Notes: generated by a model from the sequence alone, not told the origin. A DNA stretch of 9,760 nucleotides from Chlorobiota bacterium (GCA_030592825.1 JAUVIG010000111.1:1-9760), one strand, 5' to 3'; shown: positions 1-8,900, counted from the first letter of the stretch. Numbers and translations: made by a program.

Positions 1-126
1 AAGTGATTAGAAATAAATTTATTCACGTATTTATCATAATACTAATTAAGTCACCCCATGACTTGCGGATTATAGGTTAAACTTTTGAATTAATGTAATT
101 TTAAAATCAGTAGTTTAGATTTTTAC

Positions 127-134
127 TATATTTG
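127..134 (+). promoter_or_regulatory. Bacteroidota-type -7 promoter box for the first gene
   Basis: TATATTTG matches the TAnnTTTG consensus for the -7 element of the primary sigma factor in Bacteroidota. It lies 29 bases before the ATG at 164, which would leave a short AT-rich leader. No good TTTG -33 element is present. A TTTTAA (99-104) sits 22 bases upstream, and the same spacing recurs before the gene at 5958. The match is to an established consensus; the assignment is inferred. Confidence 0.5.
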
Positions 135-163
135 CAACTGAAATAAAGTTCAAATTAAATTAA

Positions 164-1159
164 ATGATGACTGAAGATTTCAAAACATCCAAAAACAGAT
201 CATTTTGGCAAAGACCTGAAGGGAAATTAGGTGCATTGGTAATAGTTGCCGGAATAGTTTTAATTGTAATTTACCATGTTCCGATTTTTGCCTTTGTAAT
301 TGGTTTACTGCAAAGTACTATAACTACAATTGCTTTGGGAGCTGTTGTTTTGGTGTTACTTTATATCATATTTGATAAAAGAGCAAGAAATCTTGTATGG
401 TATATGTACAAAAGTATAATGCGTTGGATCACTAAATTGTTCGTTCAAATTGATCCTGTAAAAATATTGGAAAGTTATGTTGATTACCTTAAAAAGAATA
501 TGAGACAAATGAATACTCATATTTCAAAATTAAAAGGTCAGATTTCTCAATTGAAAACAACGATGGTTAAAAATAAAAGAGAAATGGAGCATAGCTTAAA
601 ACTGGCAGAACAAGCAAAAAAACAAGACAAAAAAGAATTACTGACAATTAATACCAGACAGTACGGAAGGTTGAAAGAATCAAATGTAAGATATGAGCAA
701 CTGTTAAATAAAATGCAGATTTTGTATAAAGTTCTGAATAAAATTCATATAAATTCAGGTTATTTGATTCAAGACACAGAGAATGATGTCAGACTGAGGA
801 AGCAAGAATTAAAGGCAATAAAAGCCGGTCATACTGCAATGAAAAGAGCTGTAAATATCATTCAAGGAGATCCTGATAAAAAAATGATGTTTGATATGGC
901 AACTGAATCTGTAATTGAAGATATTCATAATAAGATTGGAGAAATGGAACGATTTATAGATATATCCGGAAGTTTCATCGACAGTATTGACTTGCAGAAC
1001 GGAGTGTATGAACAAGAAGGTTTGGAATTATTAGAAAAGTTAGAAAAGGAAGGTGCTTCATTTTTATTGGGAGACCCCAAAACAGAAGATATTGATAAAT
1101 TAGATGTTGAAGAGGAAGAAATTGAAAATATTTCTGACTATTCAACATTGTTTGATTAG
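164..1159 (+). CDS. Membrane-anchored coiled-coil protein, PspA/IM30-like in style, function unknown
   Basis: The 331-residue product begins with a basic cytoplasmic-type stretch, then hydrophobic segments at about residues 22-49 and 51-70, followed by positive charges (KRAR, 72-75). This suggests a membrane hairpin with the remainder in the cytoplasm. Residues about 100-290 are almost entirely charged helix with coiled-coil character, and the C terminus is acidic (EEEEIE). A long antiparallel helical domain with a GDPDKKMMFDMA segment and a following helix resembles PspA/IM30 proteins, which remodel or protect the inner membrane. Canonical PspA lacks N-terminal transmembrane segments, so this would be a variant, and homology is not proven. 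I believe it belongs to a conserved uncharacterised family. ATG codons occur at 164 and 167; the first is chosen, but either could be used. It has its own promoter box and no terminator is visible after it. Confidence 0.85.
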   Translation: MMTEDFKTSKNRSFWQRPEGKLGALVIVAGIVLIVIYHVPIFAFVIGLLQSTITTIALGAVVLVLLYIIFDKRARNLVWYMYKSIMRWITKLFVQIDPVKILESYVDYLKKNMRQMNTHISKLKGQISQLKTTMVKNKREMEHSLKLAEQAKKQDKKELLTINTRQYGRLKESNVRYEQLLNKMQILYKVLNKIHINSGYLIQDTENDVRLRKQELKAIKAGHTAMKRAVNIIQGDPDKKMMFDMATESVIEDIHNKIGEMERFIDISGSFIDSIDLQNGVYEQEGLELLEKLEKEGASFLLGDPKTEDIDKLDVEEEEIENISDYSTLFD

Positions 1160-1361
1160 AAAGGTATATTATTTGGTTCTACTGTTTTTTACCGGATAAT
1201 TAATCATTTTATGAATATCGTTATATATTTAAATGTAAAAGTTTACATAGTATTAATGTTTTTATTTTATTATTGCATTTAAGCATTTATCAATGTTCCG
1301 CTAAATTCGTGGGAGAACCATATATTTGTTAGCAGAACTGCATATAATATCAATTTAGTAT
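1160..1361. other. Intergenic region without a gene
   Basis: These 202 bases of AT-rich DNA separate the first gene from the two-gene unit that follows. No convincing terminator hairpin or open frame is visible. The only recognisable element is the promoter box at 1321-1328. Confidence 0.6.
1321..1328 (+). promoter_or_regulatory. Bacteroidota-type -7 promoter box for the 1362-2308 unit
   Basis: TATATTTG is identical to the box upstream of the first gene and matches TAnnTTTG. It lies 33 bases before the ATG at 1362, a spacing similar to the 29 bases at the first gene. No clear -33 TTTG is seen. It suggests that the small membrane protein and the coiled-coil gene can be transcribed independently of the first gene. 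Confidence 0.5.
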
Positions 1362-1763
1362 ATGAAAAAAAGAGCGAAAATAACACCGTTTGCAAAGATT
1401 GTAATTGCCGGAATAATTTTTCTCGGTGTAAGATATTTATATTTAAACAGAGATGAGATTGCTTCCGGTGATTTTTTTAATTTTAATGATACAACAAAAG
1501 TTGTTAAAGATAATAGAGATACCACTTCTGCGAAAGATACTGCTGTGATTACTGAAACCTTCAAAAGTATATCAAAAGATTCAATTCAGACAGCTGAAGA
1601 TACTTTAACCATTAGTGTTGAAAAAACTGAAGATATTTTGATTTTAAAATCAAAAGACTTTTCAATTAATATTCTTTTAAATGACTCTGTTCATGTATAT
1701 GATACGATTTTCTTTAAACTATCTGATGATAAAAATATAGTTGGCAGAATAATAATAAAATAA
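1362..1763 (+). CDS. Small single-pass membrane protein, function unknown
   Basis: The 133-residue product has a basic N terminus (MKKRAK), one hydrophobic segment at about residues 10-27 and then a polar region rich in Thr, Ser, Asp and Lys. The last 45 or so residues alternate hydrophobic and polar positions, as in beta strands. The topology fits an inner-membrane anchor with the soluble part outside the cytoplasm. There is no lipobox cysteine and no T9SS sorting motif; the IIIK end is only superficially like that of the 2501-5836 product. The next gene starts 8 bases after the stop, so the two are very likely cotranscribed. I do not recognise the family. The length and clear anchor support a real gene, and a 69-residue frame on the opposite strand here is a shadow. 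Confidence 0.75.
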   Translation: MKKRAKITPFAKIVIAGIIFLGVRYLYLNRDEIASGDFFNFNDTTKVVKDNRDTTSAKDTAVITETFKSISKDSIQTAEDTLTISVEKTEDILILKSKDFSINILLNDSVHVYDTIFFKLSDDKNIVGRIIIK

Positions 1764-1773
1764 ATAAATAAAT
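1761..1773 (+). repeat. Short TAAA tandem repeat at the gene junction
   Basis: Three perfect TAAA units plus one T supply the stop codon of the small membrane protein gene, fill the 8-base spacer and run into the ATG at 1772. Slippage would change the spacing between the two genes without altering either protein. The tract is short, so it may be only base composition. Confidence 0.4.
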
Positions 1774-2308
1774 GGAAAAAGAAATTAAATCTGAAAAAGC
1801 ATTAAATCCAAAGATACTTGAAACTTTGCACAATGCTGTGAATAAAGCAAATCTTCCCGGTGAAGATTATTATGAATTAACAAAGGCTGTTGAAGCAATG
1901 GGCAATATTAATCTGAGTGATGATGATAAACTAAGATCAGCGATTGCTGCATTATCTACAAAAGGGCTGACTGTTGAAAAAGTTATAGATAGTGCAACAT
2001 ACTATCTGGAAGTTTTGGAGAATGAAAAACGAAAATTTTATACAGCTTTTGAAAATAAAATTAAAGGAAGTATTAATGCAGATAAAAAAAGAATTACTCA
2101 ACTGAAAGATGCAATTGATGAAAAAAATGCAAAAATTTCCGAGCTTAAGAATGTAATTGAAGACAGTAAAAAAAAGATAACAGAATTAGAAGATGAGATA
2201 TTGAAATCTGATGAGAAAGTTGCAGGAATAGAAGAAAGTTTCCTCTATACTTATGAACATGTCATCAATAAAATTAAAAAAGACATTGAAAATGTGAAGA
2301 ATTTGTAG
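1772..2308 (+). CDS. Helical coiled-coil protein, function unknown
   Basis: The 178-residue product has no signal peptide or membrane segment and should be cytoplasmic. Residues about 10-90 look like a compact helical domain (GEDYYELTKAVEAMG, then a segment ending in YYLEVLENEKRKFYTAFENK). Residues about 100-150 form a regular Lys/Glu-rich coiled coil (KRITQLKDAIDEKNAKISEL), followed by a final amphipathic helix ending in NVKNL. It is the second gene of a probable two-gene operon and lies just after a PspA-like membrane coiled-coil gene. Hence it may be a structural or adaptor partner of those products at the membrane, which is inference. I have the impression that it belongs to a conserved bacterial family of unknown function but cannot name it. 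The ATG is chosen because it lies 8 bases after the preceding stop with an A-rich upstream tract. Confidence 0.8.
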   Translation: MEKEIKSEKALNPKILETLHNAVNKANLPGEDYYELTKAVEAMGNINLSDDDKLRSAIAALSTKGLTVEKVIDSATYYLEVLENEKRKFYTAFENKIKGSINADKKRITQLKDAIDEKNAKISELKNVIEDSKKKITELEDEILKSDEKVAGIEESFLYTYEHVINKIKKDIENVKNL

Positions 2309-2420
2309 CTTTTATCACATTCTTTGAAATTATTATTTTGAAAGTACTAAAAAATAAATATATCATGCGTACAGTTAATAACTACACTTTGCCATTTTTG
2401 ATACAAACTTATTATTAATA

Positions 2421-2448
2421 AAAAAGGCTGCATTAAGGCAGCCTTTTT
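2421..2448 (+). terminator. Rho-independent terminator
   Basis: A perfect 11-bp stem (AAAAAGGCTGC paired with GCAGCCTTTTT, loop 2432-2437) ends in a T-tract. It lies 112 bases after the stop of the coiled-coil gene and 52 bases before the next ATG, so it separates the two units. The A-tract on the left arm would allow termination in both directions. Confidence 0.9.
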
Positions 2449-2500
2449 AAGTATTTGCATCATTGTTTATATTATTAATTATAACTTAAAGTATAATAAA

Positions 2501-2989
2501 ATGAAACACATTATTTCTTTAATTGTTTTGCTTATTTTATCCGTAAATCTTATCGGACAAGAATGGATACCTTATCTTCCGAATAAAGACAGAAGTGAGT
2601 ACACATTATATGATTACCAAAAAGCATTTTCAGAATATTGGAAAAAATATGATGTAGTAAACGGAAAGTATGTTGATGAAAATGGAATTACTCAAAAAGC
2701 ATACGGATGGAAACAATTTAAGCGATGGGAACATTTTTGGGAAACAAGAGTTAATAAAAAAACAGGCAGATTTCAAAAAGAAGAAATGCGAAGTGCTTAT
2801 AAAGAATATTTAAAACAAATTTCAGGGAATTCTAAAGATGCAACTTGGGTTTCTTTAGGGCCGAATTCTTCAGACGGAGGTTATGCAGGTATTGGAAGAT
2901 TAAATATTATTGCTTTTCATCCGAGTGATGCTGGTACCTTTTGGGTTGGTGCACCTTCCGGAGGTTTATGGGTAACTGCAACCGGCTGA
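2501..2989 (+). CDS. N-terminal fragment of the interrupted T9SS cargo gene
   Basis: This 162-codon open part carries the signal peptide (MKHIISLIVLLILSVNLIGQ), the conserved N-terminal region and the beginning of the first BNR repeat, ending at ATG-stop. If translated and exported it would lack both the propeller and the sorting domain, so it could not be a T9SS substrate. The start is supported by the signal peptide. It is best read as the front of the 2501-5836 gene, not as a separate protein. Confidence 0.75.
   Translation: MKHIISLIVLLILSVNLIGQEWIPYLPNKDRSEYTLYDYQKAFSEYWKKYDVVNGKYVDENGITQKAYGWKQFKRWEHFWETRVNKKTGRFQKEEMRSAYKEYLKQISGNSKDATWVSLGPNSSDGGYAGIGRLNIIAFHPSDAGTFWVGAPSGGLWVTATG
2987..2989 (+). 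other. In-frame TGA on the conserved glycine of a BNR repeat
   Basis: Aligned to sister repeats in the same protein on the tryptophan three residues later, the TGA (ATG-stop-NDW) sits where KSTDAGQTW, KTIDAGVNW, KSVDGGYSW, KTTNGGITW and QTVDGGDNW all have glycine. GGA to TGA is a single base change. The frame is the same on both sides, so no indel is involved. The gene also ends in TGA directly after a typical sorting-domain tail, so TGA functions as a stop in this organism. Confidence 0.85.
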
Positions 2990-3211
2990 AATGATTGGCT
3001 GCCGTTAACTGAGAATATAGAAGTTCAAGGTATAAGCGCAATAATTATACCCTCTGATTATGAGACTTCAACAACTATCTATATCGGAACAGGCGACAGA
3101 GATGCTTTTGATAATAACAGTATTGGCGTTTTAAAATCTACAGATGCCGGACAGACTTGGAATTCTACCGGCTTATCATTTGATCCGAGTGATGCTGAAG
3201 TTGTAAACTTT

Positions 3212-5836
3212 ATGCTTATACATCCTTCTGATGATAATATTATTTATGCTGCAACATCTGCAGGTATATATAAAACAATTGATGCCGGTGTAAATTGGAC
3301 ACTTCAAAGCAATAACGAGTTTATTGATGTAGAATTTCACCCGACTAATCCTGCAATGATATACGGTTCAACAAGAAACGGAAAAATATACAGAACATCT
3401 GATAACGGCGATAATTGGGTTGAAATTTTTCAATCTGCAACAGGTAACAGAATCGAATTAGCTGTAAGTAATAATGCTCCGGATAGGTTGTATATAATAG
3501 CAGCTAATAGTGCAAACGGTTTGGAAGGAATTTATCGTTCAGATGATTATGGTGAAAATATTTCATTAATATTTAACAGCTTATCATTGTTGAATTGGGA
3601 GGCAGACGGTAGCGGCACTAACAACGGTCAGGGCTGGTATGACTTATCATTAGCCGCAGATCCAAATGATGCAGATGTTTTATATTGTGGTGGTGTTAAT
3701 ACTTGGAAATCTGTTGACGGCGGGTATAGTTGGAATATAAGTAATCATTGGTGGGGTGATGGTGGTGTTCAAGCTGTTCATGCAGATAAACATTTTATGA
3801 AATTTCGTCTCGCAACTTCTGAACTGTTTGAATGTAATGACGGCGGAGTTTATAAAACAAGTGACGGAATTACATGGCCGGATATTTCAAATTCATTAGT
3901 TATCAGTCAAATTTATGGTTTAAGTACAGCTCAGACGACACCGGATGTTACAATAATCGGATTACAAGATAACGGAACAAAACTTCGAAATGATAATAAT
4001 TGGTCTGATGTTCTCGGAGGTGACGGTATGAAATGCATTGTAGATCATGAAATTGAAGCTACGCAATACGGCAGTTTATACTTCGGACGAATATTCAGAA
4101 CATATAATTCATGGAACAGTTATACTGAAATTACCGGCAATATTCCCGGAGGAGATATCGGTGCTTGGGTTACACCTTATGTGCTTGATCCGAATAACAG
4201 TAATATTTTGTATGTTGGTTATAATAATTTGTGGAAAAGTACAGATAAGGGTGATTCGTTTGAAAGTCTGGGAAATTTCGGAACTTTGAGAACAATAACA
4301 GTTTCTGATTCAAATTCTGATGTAATTTGTGTAGGAACAAATTCTAAAATTTCAAAAACAACAAACGGAGGTATTACATGGAATAACTTTACAAATAATT
4401 TACCTACATCTAACAGTTCAATTACTGATATTGAAATTAAACATGATGACTTTAATACAATTTGGGTTACACTTGGAGGATACAATACAGATGGCGTTTA
4501 CCAAACTGTTGATGGTGGTGATAATTGGACAAATATTTCTTCCGTATTACCCCAAATTCCTGTTAATACACTGATTCAGAATAAATTTGAAACTAATGAT
4601 GTTCAATTATATGCAGGAACTGATTTTGGCGTGTATATTAAAAACGGTGATTCTGATTGGATTCTTTACGGGACAGATTTTCCTAAAATAGTTATTTCAG
4701 AATTAGATATCTATTATGATAATGAAGTTCCCGAAAACAGTCGATTAAGAGCTTCAACTTACGGCAGAGGTTTATGGGAAGTTCCTTTGGAATTATCCGG
4801 TAATTTTGCACCATATGTTAGTTCCGGTGAAGTATCAGAAATTACAGTAAATTCGGCTGTATGTTCAGGGACAATTAATAATGATTACGGAGAGTCTGTA
4901 ATTGAAAGCGGATTCGTTGTCAGTGAAAATTTAAATCCAAACCTCCAAACTCCGGATGTAATGATCTTTCAAACAAATCCTCTTGTTACAAACGGTGAAT
5001 TCACGGTTGATCTTTCCGGATTGTCTTTCGGTACAAAATACTATTGCAAAGCATATGCAATAAATGCAAACGGGACAGGATACGGTAACGAACTTTCATT
5101 TAACACCGAATGTTCAACTATTTCAATATTGCCGTTTAATCACGGATTTGAAGATAACGGTGAGCCCCCTCTTTGTTGGTCTGAAGAAATTGTTACAGGT
5201 AATCTTGATTGGACTTATGGAAGCAATACGAATTTTGACCCATATGAAGGTGATTATTGTGCATATTTAAAAGGTAATAATTCAGGTGGTGAAAAAACTT
5301 TATTAATATTACCGGAATTTAATTTTACCGGACAAAATAATGTTGATTTATTTTTTTGGCATATCCAACCTTCTTTTTTTAATTTTCAAGATGAATTAAA
5401 TGTATTGTATAAAGCTGATATATCTGATAATTGGACAACTTTGGCAAATTATACAGATGAAGTTAGTAATTGGACTCACAGAGAAATAAGTTTACCGAAC
5501 TTGTCAAATACTTACTACATTGCTTTTGAAGGAAATGCAAAAAACGGAAGAGGTACAGGAATTGATAATGTCAGTATTGATATAAATTCAGCAATTACCG
5601 ACAATAATATTTCTGATTTAATTATTAATCCGAATCCCTCTGACGGATTGATAAGAATAGATGGATTAACTGAAATTCCTTTTAATCTGTTAGTCTATAA
5701 TTCTCTCGGAAAACTGATTCTTTCAGATCAATATACAAGTAACATTGTAGATTTAACTTTTTTACATAAAGGAATATATTTTCTGCAATTAAATTATAAT
5801 AATAAAATTATTACAGAGAAAATTATAATTAAATGA
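3212..5836 (+). CDS. C-terminal part of the interrupted T9SS cargo gene
   Basis: This 874-codon open part starts at the first ATG after the internal stop and contains most BNR repeats, the Fn3-like and jelly-roll-like domains and the T9SS type A sorting domain. It has no signal peptide. That ATG is an internal methionine inside a repeat (NFMLIHPSDDNIIYAATSAG), with homologous sequence continuing upstream to the stop. It is therefore unlikely to be a natural start, and a product made from it could not cross the inner membrane by Sec. Confidence 0.75.
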   Translation: MLIHPSDDNIIYAATSAGIYKTIDAGVNWTLQSNNEFIDVEFHPTNPAMIYGSTRNGKIYRTSDNGDNWVEIFQSATGNRIELAVSNNAPDRLYIIAANSANGLEGIYRSDDYGENISLIFNSLSLLNWEADGSGTNNGQGWYDLSLAADPNDADVLYCGGVNTWKSVDGGYSWNISNHWWGDGGVQAVHADKHFMKFRLATSELFECNDGGVYKTSDGITWPDISNSLVISQIYGLSTAQTTPDVTIIGLQDNGTKLRNDNNWSDVLGGDGMKCIVDHEIEATQYGSLYFGRIFRTYNSWNSYTEITGNIPGGDIGAWVTPYVLDPNNSNILYVGYNNLWKSTDKGDSFESLGNFGTLRTITVSDSNSDVICVGTNSKISKTTNGGITWNNFTNNLPTSNSSITDIEIKHDDFNTIWVTLGGYNTDGVYQTVDGGDNWTNISSVLPQIPVNTLIQNKFETNDVQLYAGTDFGVYIKNGDSDWILYGTDFPKIVISELDIYYDNEVPENSRLRASTYGRGLWEVPLELSGNFAPYVSSGEVSEITVNSAVCSGTINNDYGESVIESGFVVSENLNPNLQTPDVMIFQTNPLVTNGEFTVDLSGLSFGTKYYCKAYAINANGTGYGNELSFNTECSTISILPFNHGFEDNGEPPLCWSEEIVTGNLDWTYGSNTNFDPYEGDYCAYLKGNNSGGEKTLLILPEFNFTGQNNVDLFFWHIQPSFFNFQDELNVLYKADISDNWTTLANYTDEVSNWTHREISLPNLSNTYYIAFEGNAKNGRGTGIDNVSIDINSAITDNNISDLIINPNPSDGLIRIDGLTEIPFNLLVYNSLGKLILSDQYTSNIVDLTFLHKGIYFLQLNYNNKIITEKIIIK

Positions 5837-5875
5837 TTTCATGTAAATTTTAAGATTAAGTATAATCTAATTTTG

Positions 5876-5883
5876 TATCTTTG
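5876..5883 (+). promoter_or_regulatory. Bacteroidota-type -7 promoter box for the 5958 gene
   Basis: TATCTTTG matches TAnnTTTG, 74 bases before the ATG at 5958, implying a leader of about 70 bases. A TTTTAA (5848-5853) lies 22 bases upstream, the same sequence and spacing as before the first gene, and may stand for the -33 region. This suggests that the second cargo gene is transcribed independently of the damaged one. Confidence 0.5.
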
Positions 5884-5913
5884 AAAGCATTTTATGTATT
5901 TTAGATTATAACT

Positions 5914-5939
5914 TTAATATTTTATTTTTTTAATATTAA
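5914..5939 (+). repeat. AT-only inverted repeat in the leader of the 5958 gene
   Basis: TTAATATT (5914-5921) and AATATTAA (5932-5939) are perfect inverted repeats around a 10-base T-rich loop, 18 bases before the start codon. The stem is pure A/T and weak. It could be a leader hairpin, a weak terminator remnant for the upstream gene, or chance in AT-rich DNA. Confidence 0.25.
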
Positions 5940-5957
5940 CATTAAACTAAATTAATT

Positions 5958-8900
5958 ATGAAAAAACAATTTCTATTATTTATTTTAAGTATGTTGATTG
6001 GTTTATTTTCTGCGACTTATGCACAAAAAGTAGGACCGTCAACAATTAAGCAGGCAGTTTATCATGATGTTATCGGTCCGATTAAGGACTTGCCGACAGA
6101 TTTAATTCCTCGAGAAAGACATGAAAGAGACGGAGGCTTAAAAGAACGTTATTATCCATTTTCAGAAACTGCACTTCCAATCGGAAATGATCCGGTTTGG
6201 CAAAAAGAAAATGGTAATGAAGGAACAAATAAGGCACCTGATTTAATTTTTGACGGACAGAATTCCCCATATTACCCGTCGGATTGTAACGGACAAGCAG
6301 GTCCGAATCATTTTATGCAAGCTGTTAACTGTTCTTATGCAATTTATAATAAAGCAGGAACTCTTCTGGCCGGTCCTACTGATTTTAATACCCTTTTTGC
6401 CGGAGTTACCGGAGCAGGTTATAATGACGGAGATCCGATTATCCTTTATGACGGACAAGCAGACAGATGGCTTGCAGCTGAATTTTCTATCAGTGGTTCA
6501 AATGACTATATGTTGATAGCGGTTTCGCAAACAGGCGACCCCACAGGAATTTGGGACAGATGGTCTTTTGATGTTGATGATATGCCTGATTATATGAAAT
6601 TTGGTGTTTGGAGAGATGGTTATTATATGTCAACAAATACCTATGGCGGAGATGATGTGTATGTTTTTGACAGAGATGAAATGCTTGCTGGTGGAGCAAG
6701 CCCAACTATGATTGGTTTTGAAAATAATTATAGACCAAATAGCGGTTTTCATTGTATTATGCCTCTTGATAATGACGGAGATTTTGCTCCTAACGGAACT
6801 CCCGGTCAGTTTATTACAATAAACGATGATGCATGGGGAGGCGGAGGTGATGCTTTATGGATATTTGAATTAGAAGCTGATTGGGCTACTCCCGGAAATT
6901 CTACTTTCGCAAGAACGCAAACAATTTCTACTGCTGCTTTTGACTCCGAATTTAATGCATGGGGAGTTGGTGATATTGACCAACCCGGAACTTCTCAATT
7001 ATTAGACGGTATTCCGATGATACTTATGTATAGAGCTCAATATAGAAATTGGGGAACTTCACAATCTATTGTTTGTTGCCATACTGTTGATGTTGATGCA
7101 ACTAATCATGCCGGAGTCAGATGGTATGAACTTGAAAATACGGGTTCCGACTGGTCTGTCAGACAACAAGGGACTTATGCACCGGATGCTCACAGTCGTT
7201 GGATGGCAAGTATTGCAATGAATTCTAATCATGAAATTGCTCTCGGATATTCTATTTCAAGTACATCTGAATATCCCGGAATTAGATATTGCGGACAATC
7301 TTCTTCTGCTAACAGTAGTGCTACAGGTTTAATGGATATTGCCGAAGATATAATATATACAGGTTCAAATTATCAAAGTTCTTATACTCGCTGGGGAGAT
7401 TATTCTCAAATGAGTATTGACCCAACTGACGATGTTACATTTTGGTATACTGATGAATATATTAATTCAGGTAAAAAGACCAAAATTGCTTCATTCGAAT
7501 TTATTGATACCGGAGATCCGGCTTTAACCGCAACTGCTGCAAGCACCTCTCAAATTGATTTGTCATGGACAAAAAACGATGACGGAGATGATGTTATGCT
7601 TGTTTGGTCTGTTGACGGAACTTTCGGAACTCCTGTTGACGGAACTTCATATTCTGCAAGTGATGTAATATCCGGAGGCGGACAAGTTCTTTATGTCGGA
7701 AGCGGAATATCATACAATCATACCGGGTTAAATGAGGGTCAAACATATTATTACAAAGCATGGTCAATTATGACAGGAACTGTTTATTCTAGCGGTAATT
7801 CAGCAAATGCAACTACAAACAGCAGCGGCTCAATGACAGTAATATTTGATGATGATTTTGATACAGACAAAGGTTGGACTCTAAACGGTGAATGGGAAAG
7901 GACAGCTCCACAAGGTCTTGGAGGAACTTCATATGGTAATCCGGATCCGTCTTCTGCCTTCGTTGGAACAAATGTTCTTGGTTTAGATTTAACAAGTGAC
8001 GGAGATTATGAAAGTAATATTAACGATGCAGCAACTTCGCCTGCTATTGATTGTTCTTTATATACCGATGTTCATGTATATTTCAGACTTTGGATTAATG
8101 TTGAAGGAGATAATTGGGACCATACGGTATTTAATGTTTCCGGAAATAACGGAAGCTCTTGGGATCAAGTGTTTACAAACGGAAGCACTGGATATACTCT
8201 TGATTCATGGTATATTACAAGCCATGATGATCCCGGTTTTTTGGGATGGAATATTTCAAATTATGCAGACGGTAATTCGGAGGTTTTATTACAATATGTA
8301 CTTGATAGTGATTCTAATACAGAATATAGTGGCTGGAATGTTGATAGTGTTCAAGTAACAGGTATTCCTGTACCTTGCTCAGCACCTTCAATTATTGCAC
8401 ATCCACAAAGCCAAACTGTTTGCGAAAGCGATAATGTTACTTTTACAGTAGTGGCAGACGGTACAGGGCTTACATATCAATGGAAAAAAGGAGGCTCAAA
8501 TATTAGTGGTGAAACAAGTACAAGTTATACAATTTCAGGTGTGGTATCCGGAGATGCAGGTGATTATACTTGCGAAGTAATTGGAACTTGTGGAAGTGTA
8601 ACAAGTAATATTGCTGTTTTAACTGTAAATCCGCTTCCTTCTCAACCAAGTGCAATTACAGGTGAAACTGCTCCTTGTGAAGGAGATAATGAAACATACA
8701 GCGTTACAAATGTTCCGGGTGTAACTTATGCTTGGGATTTACCCGCAGGTTGGACAGGCTCAAGTACAACAAATTCAATTACTGTTACTGTAGGTGCAAC
8801 AAGTGGTAATGTTACAGTTACTCCTTCAAACAGTTGCGGTGCCGGAACTTCAAGAAGTCTTGCAGTTACAGTTGAAAGTATTCCTTCTCAACCAAGTGCA

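Larger units (their letters stand above)
2501..5836 (+). pseudogene. T9SS-secreted BNR/sortilin-repeat protein, interrupted by one in-frame TGA
   Basis: Reading straight through gives 1111 codons in one frame with a single internal stop, codon 163. Layout: signal peptide about 1-19; conserved N-terminal region with an aromatic motif YGWKQFKRWEHFW; GYAGIGR and WVGAPSGGLW opening the repeat region; BNR/Asp-box-like repeats about 140-765 (KSTDAGQTW, KTIDAGVNW, RTSDNGDNW, KSVDGGYSW, KTTNGGITW, QTVDGGDNW); an Fn3-like domain about 768-870; a jelly-roll (MAM-like) domain about 871-1030; and a T9SS type A sorting domain about 1039-1111 with NPNPSDG and HKGIYFLQL. Such repeats build beta-propellers like those of sortilins and sialidases, but no catalytic set is evident, so a glycosidase call is not supported. 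The protein would be surface-attached or released. Codons 164-237, between the stop and the next ATG, also encode family-typical sequence (STTIYIGTGDRDAF), so the gene was recently whole. No clear promoter box is seen in the 52 bases after the upstream terminator. Confidence 0.85.

Noticed and set aside
1749..1763. T9SS-like IIIK tail on the small membrane protein
   Set aside because: It lacks the PNP...G motif and the rest of the sorting domain, and it has an N-terminal anchor. The shared ending is a chance result of AT-rich codons.
2987..2989. TGA read as glycine by an alternative genetic code (as in Gracilibacteria/SR1)
   Set aside because: The position fits glycine, but the same gene ends with TGA directly after a typical T9SS tail, the other long genes contain no internal TGA, and T9SS cargo points to Bacteroidota, which use the standard bacterial code.
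2987..3030. TGA as selenocysteine
   Set aside because: Sister repeats have glycine here, not cysteine. No redox motif is nearby and I see no convincing hairpin of the bacterial SECIS type just downstream.
2501..5836. Sialidase or other glycosyl hydrolase
   Set aside because: Asp-box/BNR repeats alone are common in non-enzymatic propellers. I could not find a sialidase-type arginine triad or catalytic acid set, so only the repeat architecture is claimed.
5853..5868. Terminator between the two cargo genes (AGATTA-AGTA-TAATCT)
   Set aside because: The stem is only 6 bp and AT-rich, with no proper T-tract, far weaker than the two clear terminators in this window.
7996..8358. Open frame of 120 codons overlapping the second cargo gene, and similar frames on both strands
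   Set aside because: They lie inside long, well-supported genes in other frames, have low-complexity or implausible composition, and show no start context or domain.
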